In this document: one piece after another, positions 1-4,449 of the stretch
Layout of the letters: every line of letters starts with the position of its first letter
Position numbering within the stretch: the stretch's first letter is position 1
Source of the DNA: Bacillota bacterium
GTDB taxonomy: Bacteria > Bacillota > Sulfobacillia > JAJZYS01 > JAJYTV01
DNA: 7,145 nt
Direction: 5' to 3'
NCBI GenBank assembly: GCA_021810725.1
Contig: JAJZIE010000123.1
Span: 1-7,145, forward strand
Notes under the pieces: generated by a model
Told to the model about the DNA's origin: nothing
Seen by the model: the letters and a program-made list of their open reading frames with translations, nothing else
Databases searched by the model: none
Translations under genes and position numbers: made by a program

Positions 1-246
1 CGACAGGCCGTCCACGACGCGGCGCATCACGTCTTCGTAGGAGTCCTCGCTGAAGAGCGCCATGGCCATCACGCCATACATCACGACGCGCGCCGGCAGG
101 AGTCTACGCCGCTGCTCGCTGCGGCCGGTCGCGGCTATGGCGGCGTCCACGACCGCGGGCGGGTATACCCGGGTCAGCACACTGATGGAGATGTGATCGG
201 AAAGACGCTCGCCGCTCTCCGGCTTGCGCCACCCCGCGCGCGGCAT
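1..246 (-). CDS. IS4-family transposase, N-terminal part (cut by the window edge)
   Basis: The first 82 codons of a transposase gene that runs off the left edge. The protein has the look of the IS4 transposase N-terminal domain: a short leader, then LTRVYPPAVVDAAIAATG (about residues 24-41), an arginine-rich turn (SEQRRRLLPAR, about 43-53), a hydrophobic helix (VVMYGVMAMALF) and SYEDVMRRVVDGL. The catalytic DDE residues would be further along and are outside the window, so intactness cannot be judged. The start is well defined: an in-frame TGA lies at 256-258, four codons upstream, and a GAGG Shine-Dalgarno sits 7 bases before the ATG. The gene points the same way as the Hdr operon but is not metabolically related to it. 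The family call is from recalled domain features, not a search. Confidence 0.82.
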   Translation of the reverse strand, partial: MPRAGWRKPESGERLSDHISISVLTRVYPPAVVDAAIAATGRSEQRRRLLPARVVMYGVMAMALFSEDSYEDVMRRVVDGLS

Positions 247-312
247 GTGACCACCTCATGGGAATGTCCTTGCACAGCGGAAGCGATACGCACCGTCCTG
301 CCGATGATAGCC
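1..312 (-). mobile_element. Left part of an IS4-type insertion sequence, outer boundary approximate
   Basis: The IS4-family transposase gene implies an insertion sequence whose transposase-proximal end should lie within some tens of bases upstream of the start codon at 246, so somewhere between 247 and about 330. The other end is beyond the left edge, so the terminal inverted repeats and target duplication cannot be compared. The coordinate 312 is the last base before the neighbouring gene's stop codon and is only a placeholder. The element end could fall inside the 3' end of that neighbour. Confidence 0.45.
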
Positions 313-330
313 CTACAGCGGCGACGGTGC
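290..330. repeat. Hairpin across the stop codon of the small winged-helix gene
   Basis: GCACCGTC (290-297) is a perfect inverted repeat of GACGGTGC (323-330). After a 2-base bulge (298-299) the stem continues with GCCG (300-303) against CGGC (319-322), giving 12 pairs and a 15-base loop. The TAG of the 313-567 gene is in the loop. No T-run follows on either strand, so a classical intrinsic terminator is not shown. It may be a U-tract-free terminator, a 3' mRNA stability structure, or part of the insertion sequence end. Confidence 0.45.
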
Positions 331-567
331 CTGGGCCATGGCGATCCATGACGCGTAGCCAATTGGGCTAGCGGAAAAGACAATCGGACCCTGCTCGGGC
401 GAACTCGCGCGGACCATTCCCTCGCCCTCGAGCCGACTCAGGGCCTGGGTGAGGCGAGCCGCACCGGTCGACATGTCCCTGCCCAATGCAGCGCCCAGAT
501 CCTGCACACCCACAGGGCAGCGCACCAGGCAGAGCACCTTCAGCACTTCCGCGTCTTCCTTGGTCAT
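313..567 (-). CDS. Small winged-helix-like DNA-binding protein (84 aa)
   Basis: An 84-residue protein with the pattern of a compact winged helix-turn-helix: helix 1 (EDAEVLKVLCLVR, about residues 4-16), a PVGVQDLGAALG helix-turn (18-29), a recognition-like helix (STGAARLTQALSRLEGEG, 33-50) and a wing-like segment (MVRASSPEQGPIVFSASP). This resembles small MarR/ArsR-type folds, but no specific family is recognised. It has two cysteines, C13 and C17, which could allow redox sensing (speculative). An in-frame TGA at 583-585 limits the start; AGGGG at 577-581 is 9 bases from the ATG. It lies 127 bases beyond the DsrE gene, after a strong hairpin, so it may be a separate unit or the last gene of the operon. 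The insertion sequence lies directly downstream and its edge might have altered the C-terminus. Confidence 0.62.
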   Translation of the reverse strand: MTKEDAEVLKVLCLVRCPVGVQDLGAALGRDMSTGAARLTQALSRLEGEGMVRASSPEQGPIVFSASPIGYASWIAMAQAPSPL

Positions 568-648
568 GGTCAGCCACCCCTCTCATGCGGGCACCGCAAG
601 CCACGCGCCGATGTGGCATTTCAGTCCCGGTCCGCGTCAAGCGGGCCA

Positions 649-674
649 GCTTCCCCGCCGGCGGCGTGGGAAGC
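649..674 (-). terminator. Strong GC hairpin downstream of the DsrE gene, possible terminator
   Basis: GCTTCCC (649-655) pairs with GGGAAGC (668-674), and CGCC (656-659) pairs with GGCG (663-666) around a 3-base loop, with a single unpaired base at 667. This makes an 11-pair, very GC-rich stem that begins about 20 bases after the DsrE stop codon in the direction of transcription. No U-tract follows, so it is a candidate U-poor terminator or a 3' end protecting structure. The rest of the 568-694 gap shows only the Shine-Dalgarno of the next gene. Confidence 0.42.
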
Positions 675-694
675 CAGCCCGCCTGGTCGGCGCG

Positions 695-1108
695 TCAAAG
701 CACCTGCGCAACGTCCGCCTCGCCCGACTTGATCACGTATTCGCCGATGCCGACGATGTCGTCCACCAGGTCGACAAAGTCCGATGTCTCTCGGGCGCCC
801 CAGATCTTCCCGGCCGTGGCGCAGACGTGGATGCGAACCTGGCCATCCTTGCGCAGATTCCGCAGCATGTCGAAGGGGTCCGGGATGGAATTGCGCCGCA
901 GGCCGTCCTCCATCGCGGAACGCAGCTGGGGATAGTCGTAGACGGCCTGGTCGCTGCCGACGACGTCCTTGCGGAACGCCCGGGCGCCGCCCAGGAGCAG
1001 GTAGACATCCACCTCCATGTCGAGCGCGACCGCGCCTCCGATCACCGTGGACGCTACGATAAGCTTCTCGATGCTGCCGCTCGCGAGGCCGATGACCATC
1101 TTCGACAT
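695..1108 (-). CDS. DsrE-family (DsrE2-like) protein
   Basis: A 137-residue soluble protein of the DsrE/DsrF-like fold. It opens with a beta strand and glycine/serine turn (KMVIGLASGSIEKL), a helix (IVASTVIGGAVALDMEV) and the typical strand VDVYLLLGGARAF (about residues 33-45). One cysteine, C96, lies in VHVCATAGKIWG, the position where DsrE2-type proteins carry their conserved cysteine. DsrE-family proteins are known as sulfur carriers or sulfurtransferase partners, and DsrE proteins are encoded with Hdr-like complexes in sulfur oxidisers. Here it follows the HdrB gene by 85 bases in the same direction. GGGAGG (1116-1121) lies 7 bases before the ATG, which fixes the start. A longer out-of-frame reading from 1160 is a shadow. 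Sulfur transfer via C96 is inference; there is no second cysteine for an intramolecular disulfide. Confidence 0.78.
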   Translation of the reverse strand: MSKMVIGLASGSIEKLIVASTVIGGAVALDMEVDVYLLLGGARAFRKDVVGSDQAVYDYPQLRSAMEDGLRRNSIPDPFDMLRNLRKDGQVRIHVCATAGKIWGARETSDFVDLVDDIVGIGEYVIKSGEADVAQVL

Positions 1109-1130
1109 TTCGGTACCTCCCTATTTTCAT

Positions 1131-1149
1131 CCTCGGCCTCTGGCCGAGG
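1131..1149. repeat. Perfect 8-bp hairpin between the HdrB and DsrE genes
   Basis: CCTCGGCC (1131-1138) and GGCCGAGG (1142-1149) form a perfect stem with a 3-base loop. It sits in the 85-base gap between the HdrB stop (1194-1196) and the DsrE Shine-Dalgarno (1116-1121). On the transcribed strand the stem is followed by ATGAAAATAGGGAGG, with no U-run, so a full intrinsic terminator is unlikely. An mRNA processing or stability element that tunes DsrE level relative to the Hdr subunits is more likely. Confidence 0.5.
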
Positions 1150-1193
1150 CGGATCCGCACCGTCCGGCGTGCCGGCGGCGGCCCGCACTCCCC

Positions 1194-2153
1194 CTAGGGC
1201 TCGTAGCCCCGGATCAGGTAGTCGGAGATGTCGTCGAAGCGCATCCGACCGTTCGCGGCCTTCTGCAGATTGACGTAGCAGAGTGGACACATCGTGACGC
1301 CACGCTCCGCCACGGCCTGCAGTTCCGTCACGCGCCGCTCGGCCTGCTCGGCGGCCTTCTCCGGGAAGAGCGACTCCACGGGCCCGCCGCAGCACCACGT
1401 CATGGTGCCGGCGTGCAGGGGCTCCTGCAGTGTCAAGCCCAGCCCCTCGAGCAGTTGCCGCGGCTCGCGGAGCACGCCTTCGTAGCGGGCGAAGACGCAG
1501 GAGTCGTGGATCGCCACATCGCCCTCGAGCTGGCGCGACGGGACCATCTCGAGCTCCGACAACACCTCAAGGTAGTTGCGGACCGCGAGGTCGTAGCCAT
1601 CGATCAGGGTCGGGTAGACAGACCTCAGCATGTTCGTGGTGTGGGGGTCGATCGTGACGACCTCCTTGACGCCGTGCTTCTTCAGCGTGGTGTAGACCTT
1701 TTGCGCATGCTCGCGCAGGGTCTCGTCGGCGCCGAGGTCGTAGGCGAGCGCACCGGAGTAGAGATCGTCCTCGTAGAGCGCGCCGAACTCAACGCCGGCG
1801 CGCTTCAGGAGCAGTGCGACATTGCGCGGGATGCGGTCGTAGGTCTCGAGTTGCTCGCGCGTCGGGTGGGCCATGAAGCCCGACACGTTGACGAGCTTGT
1901 TGACCTGCCGGCCGATGCCGGTGAACCCCGAGAGCCAGGACTCGGCGAGCCTCGACTCGGCCTTGACGAGTTCCTCGATGTAGGGGATCAGCTGATACAT
2001 CAGGCCGGTGTAGAGCACCCGCTCGCCACCGCGCGGCAGATCGAGTCCGCGGGTCCAGCGGATGGCGCTCTCGGTGGGGATGGGCAGCACCGATCGGCGC
2101 AGGCGGAGATTGTCCGCCAGGATGCCTATGGTGTCACCGGTGGGCAAGGGCAT
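1194..2153 (-). CDS. hdrB: HdrB/HdrD-like CCG-domain Fe-S protein with a degenerate first CCG domain
   Basis: This 319-residue protein has two cysteine-rich CCG-type domains, as in HdrB, HdrD, DsrK and LutA/GlpC relatives. The C-terminal domain is intact: C219 (HDSC), C254-C255 (WCCGGP), C289 and C292 (MCPLC), a CX34CCX33CXXC pattern that in HdrB binds a non-cubane [4Fe-4S] cluster at the disulfide-reducing site. The N-terminal domain keeps the fold signature but no cysteines: the GC position is G50-L51, the CCG position reads YSG (132-134), and the CPHC position reads DPHT (169-172). Only one catalytic cluster is therefore expected. It is soluble, with no signal or membrane segment. AGGAGG at 2162-2167, 8 bases before the ATG, overlaps the HdrC stop codon. 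By context it is the terminal catalytic subunit of the Hdr-like complex; the substrate disulfide is unknown. Confidence 0.87.
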   Translation of the reverse strand: MPLPTGDTIGILADNLRLRRSVLPIPTESAIRWTRGLDLPRGGERVLYTGLMYQLIPYIEELVKAESRLAESWLSGFTGIGRQVNKLVNVSGFMAHPTREQLETYDRIPRNVALLLKRAGVEFGALYEDDLYSGALAYDLGADETLREHAQKVYTTLKKHGVKEVVTIDPHTTNMLRSVYPTLIDGYDLAVRNYLEVLSELEMVPSRQLEGDVAIHDSCVFARYEGVLREPRQLLEGLGLTLQEPLHAGTMTWCCGGPVESLFPEKAAEQAERRVTELQAVAERGVTMCPLCYVNLQKAANGRMRFDDISDYLIRGYEP

Positions 2154-2166
2154 CTAAGCCGCCTCC

Positions 2167-2469
2167 TCAGATCCTGAACGCCTTGCGGTCGAAGTAATGC
2201 CGCAGGGAGCGGACATTCTCGGTGATATGGACCCCCGCGGGGCAGTTCTCCTCGCAGAGCTTGCAGAGCAGGCAGGAAAAGACCGTCTCCTGCTCCTTCA
2301 GAACCTCCTCCTCCATGCCGAGGACCACGTAGCGGAATATCTCCCGTGGCAGGTGCTCGAGCCCCATCGGGCAGATCGCGGTGCAGACCCCGCAGTTCAT
2401 GCACGCCGCGGCGTTGAACTGCTCGCTCTGGCGCACCTCGTCGATGAACGTCGGCCTCGCGACGGCCAT
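2167..2469 (-). CDS. hdrC: HdrC-like subunit, two [4Fe-4S] clusters
   Basis: A 100-residue ferredoxin-like electron carrier with two CX2CX2CX3C motifs: C23, C26, C29, C33 (CMNCGVCTAIC) and C66, C69, C72, C76 (CLLCKLCEENC, followed by PAG). Each should bind one [4Fe-4S] cluster. In HdrABC this subunit relays electrons from HdrA to the CCG clusters of HdrB. It is much shorter than methanogen HdrC and is almost only the cluster core plus short ends; no membrane helix is present, so the complex should be soluble. Its start overlaps the upstream stop as TGATG, giving translational coupling, with AAGGAAGGGAG just before. Its stop lies within the HdrB ribosome binding site. A GlpC-type or LutB-like origin is an alternative, but the neighbours favour HdrC. 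Confidence 0.88.
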   Translation of the reverse strand: MAVARPTFIDEVRQSEQFNAAACMNCGVCTAICPMGLEHLPREIFRYVVLGMEEEVLKEQETVFSCLLCKLCEENCPAGVHITENVRSLRHYFDRKAFRI

Positions 2470-2717
2470 CAGGCTCCCTTCCTTTCAAGCGCCCGGTAGG
2501 AGAACAGCCCGTCGTCGTCCGGGTCCGGGAGTTCCGTGACCCAGCCGTACTTGCGCATGTCCATGACCCAGTACATCGCCTCGTGGGTCGGGGCGCCGAT
2601 CGCCTGCGCGATCTCGGGCACCGTCCTGGGTCCGTCCTCGAGCACCTTCAGGATCTCGTGGCGCCTCAGCGGGCCTTCACGGATGATCTCGCGCACGTCC
2701 CGATTTGCCGTCGCCAT
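2469..2717 (-). CDS. Small winged-helix-like protein embedded in the Hdr operon (82 aa)
   Basis: An 82-residue cysteine-free protein. Residues 19-26 (RHEILKVL), 31-41 (RTVPEIAQAIG) and 44-56 (THEAMYWVMDMRK) fit the three helices of a winged helix, followed by a wing-like stretch (WVTELPDPDDDGLFSYRAL, 59-77). The MarR/ArsR/Dprot-like 'EILKVL...tvpeIA...a' pattern suggests a DNA-binding domain, but no named family is recognised. The gene is locked between HdrA and HdrC: its ATG follows the HdrA stop by one base, its Shine-Dalgarno GGGAGG (2727-2732) is inside the last HdrA codons, and its stop overlaps the HdrC start. It should be made in proportion to the complex. It could be an autoregulator, or a non-DNA-binding adaptor or assembly subunit; the sequence does not decide. 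Confidence 0.72.
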   Translation of the reverse strand: MATANRDVREIIREGPLRRHEILKVLEDGPRTVPEIAQAIGAPTHEAMYWVMDMRKYGWVTELPDPDDDGLFSYRALERKGA

Positions 2718-2718
2718 C

Positions 2719-4449
2719 TCAGACGACCTCCCTCGCCAGGCCCTCGATCATGGCCTTGATCTGGGCCTGCGTGTAGCCCTCCAGGTTGATCGCGCGCTCG
2801 GGGCACACCGGCGCGCAGCCGCCACAGCCCTTGCACGTCGCGGGGTCGATGACGGCGACGCGCCGTCCCTCGTGGCCCTCCTGCGGGCTGATGGCGTCGT
2901 AGGGACAGGTCGCGTAGCAGACGCCGCAGTCGGTGCAGAGCTGCGGATCGACGCTTGCCACCTGCGGGTCGAGCTCGGCCCTGCCCTGCTTGAGCATCGC
3001 CGCGCTCTGCGTCACGGCGGCAAGCCCTGAAGCTACGCTCTCGGACGCGTTCTTGGGGAACTGGCAGGCGCCGCAGATCGTGACGCCGTCCACGACCGTC
3101 TCGACCGGGCGGAGCTTGGGGTGGATCTCGTTGAAGAAGCCGTCGCGGCCCACAGGCAGCTTCAGTGCGCCGACGAGGGCGTCGTTCTCGCGCGGCACCA
3201 TGCCGGTCACGAGGACGACCAGGTCCGCCGGGATCTCTACCTCCTTCTGGCCGGTCAGCTGGTCGCGGATCGTCACGACGAGGCGACCGTCGGCACCCTT
3301 GCGCACCGCGGGCGGCTCGTCTTCCGCGAACTTCAGATACGTCGAGCCCTTCTCGCGCGACTCCCGGTACATGAGCTCATAGCGGCCGTAGGTGCGCATG
3401 TCGCGGTAGAGGTGGAACTGGCGGGCGGAGGGGTCGCGGGTGTAGAGCTCGAGCGCGGAGTGGACGGCGGCCGAGCAGCAGAAGCGCGAGCAGTACTGGT
3501 GCGGTCCGTCGTCCCCCTGCCGGCTGCCGACGCAATAGATGTAGGCGACATCCTTGACCGGGCGGCCGTGATACTCAAGGGAGCCCTCCGCGGCGTCCAG
3601 CATCTTCTTGTACTCCGGCAAGGTCACGACGCCGTCGATGCCGTAGCCGTACTCGCCCTCCTCGGGCTGGTAGCTGTCGAAGCCGGTGGCGACGATGATG
3701 GAGCCCACGTGGATCTGCATGGTCATCGAGGACTTGCCGTGCGTCTTGATGTCGACCACGTAATCGCCGAACGAGCCGGCCTTGCGGACGACCTCGGCGG
3801 ATGTGAAGAGGGCGATGTTCTCGCGCTGCCTGACCTTGGCCTCGAGTTGGCGGACCAGTTCGCGGCCCTCCTTGTCCCTCGGGTACATCGGACCGAAGTC
3901 CTTGACCCAGCCTCCCACCTCCGCCTCGCGCTCGACCACGACGACCGAAAGACCGATGTCGGCCAGCCCGATCGCGGCCCTGAGCCCAGCGATGCCGGCG
4001 CCGATCACGAGCGTCTTCGGCACCGTCTCGACGACAGTCGGCTCGAGCGGCCGCAGAAGCCTGGTGCGCGCTATGCCGGCCCGAACGAGACGCAGTGCCT
4101 TCTCGGTGGCTCCCTGGCGGTCGTCGGTGTGCGCCCACGAGCACTGCTCGCGCACATTGACCTGCGTGTACTGGAACGGGTTGAGGCCAGCGCGCTTCGC
4201 GACGCCGCGGAAGGTGAACGTGTGCAGCTTGGGCGAGCACGATGCCACGACGAGACCGTCGAGTCCGAGCTCCCGGATGTCGTCGTAGATCTCCTGCTGG
4301 GTTGCGTCGGAGCAGGTGAACATCGCCGTGCGGGCGACGACCACGTCCTCCTCGTCCTTGACGGCGTCGACCACCTTTTCCACGTCGACGTAGTCCGAGA
4401 TGTTGCCGCCGCAGTGGCAGACGTAGACGCCGATCTTGCGCCTGTTCAT
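2719..4449 (-). CDS. hdrA: HdrA-like FAD/Fe-S protein (N-terminal domain plus C-terminal 2x[4Fe-4S])
   Basis: A 576-residue HdrA homologue. Residues 1-135 form the HdrA N-terminal domain with its conserved cysteines (C11 and C13 in CHCGGNI, C46 in CSD, C71 in CSPKLHTFTFR, C103 in REQCSW). An FAD Rossmann motif GAGIAGLRAA spans 150-159, with VVEREAEVGG at the end of the fold. The mid-domain cluster cysteines are C306, C320, C324 and C325 (CVGSR...CSRFCC). C459 and C462 (ICGACQFPKN) follow. The C-terminus carries two ferredoxin motifs: C505/508/511/515 and C539/542/545/549. Unusually, the usual HdrA stretch after the first GG (DCxxC plus an inserted ferredoxin) is missing; this region (181-250) has no cysteine. 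The gene overlaps the upstream fusion gene by 4 bases (ATGA), and GAGGG lies 7 bases before the ATG. It should act in a cytoplasmic complex as flavin-containing electron hub. The FAD redox role is known for the family; a bifurcating role here is inference. Confidence 0.9.
   Translation of the reverse strand: MNRRKIGVYVCHCGGNISDYVDVEKVVDAVKDEEDVVVARTAMFTCSDATQQEIYDDIRELGLDGLVVASCSPKLHTFTFRGVAKRAGLNPFQYTQVNVREQCSWAHTDDRQGATEKALRLVRAGIARTRLLRPLEPTVVETVPKTLVIGAGIAGLRAAIGLADIGLSVVVVEREAEVGGWVKDFGPMYPRDKEGRELVRQLEAKVRQRENIALFTSAEVVRKAGSFGDYVVDIKTHGKSSMTMQIHVGSIIVATGFDSYQPEEGEYGYGIDGVVTLPEYKKMLDAAEGSLEYHGRPVKDVAYIYCVGSRQGDDGPHQYCSRFCCSAAVHSALELYTRDPSARQFHLYRDMRTYGRYELMYRESREKGSTYLKFAEDEPPAVRKGADGRLVVTIRDQLTGQKEVEIPADLVVLVTGMVPRENDALVGALKLPVGRDGFFNEIHPKLRPVETVVDGVTICGACQFPKNASESVASGLAAVTQSAAMLKQGRAELDPQVASVDPQLCTDCGVCYATCPYDAISPQEGHEGRRVAVIDPATCKGCGGCAPVCPERAINLEGYTQAQIKAMIEGLAREVV

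Noticed and set aside
621..1160. Alternative 179-residue minus-strand frame over the DsrE gene
   Set aside because: It is out of frame with the DsrE protein, rich in R, G and P, and has no recognisable motif; the DsrE frame has a better Shine-Dalgarno and clear homology.
449..1273. Plus-strand open frame (274 codons) across the small winged-helix and DsrE genes
   Set aside because: It crosses two intergenic regions and two minus-strand genes; its arginine/serine/proline-rich tail is typical of a shadow frame.
1017..2177. Long plus-strand open frame (386 codons) opposite HdrB and the DsrE start
   Set aside because: It lies antisense to HdrB with its intact CCG motif; no domain is recognised and it spans three features on the other strand.
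2719..4449. QmoA/QmoB or BamE identity for the 576-aa HdrA
   Set aside because: It has the full HdrA N-terminal domain and a double C-terminal ferredoxin, but there is no fused MvhD as in QmoB, no QmoC-like membrane subunit and no BamB/BamF neighbour, so HdrA-like is the safer name.
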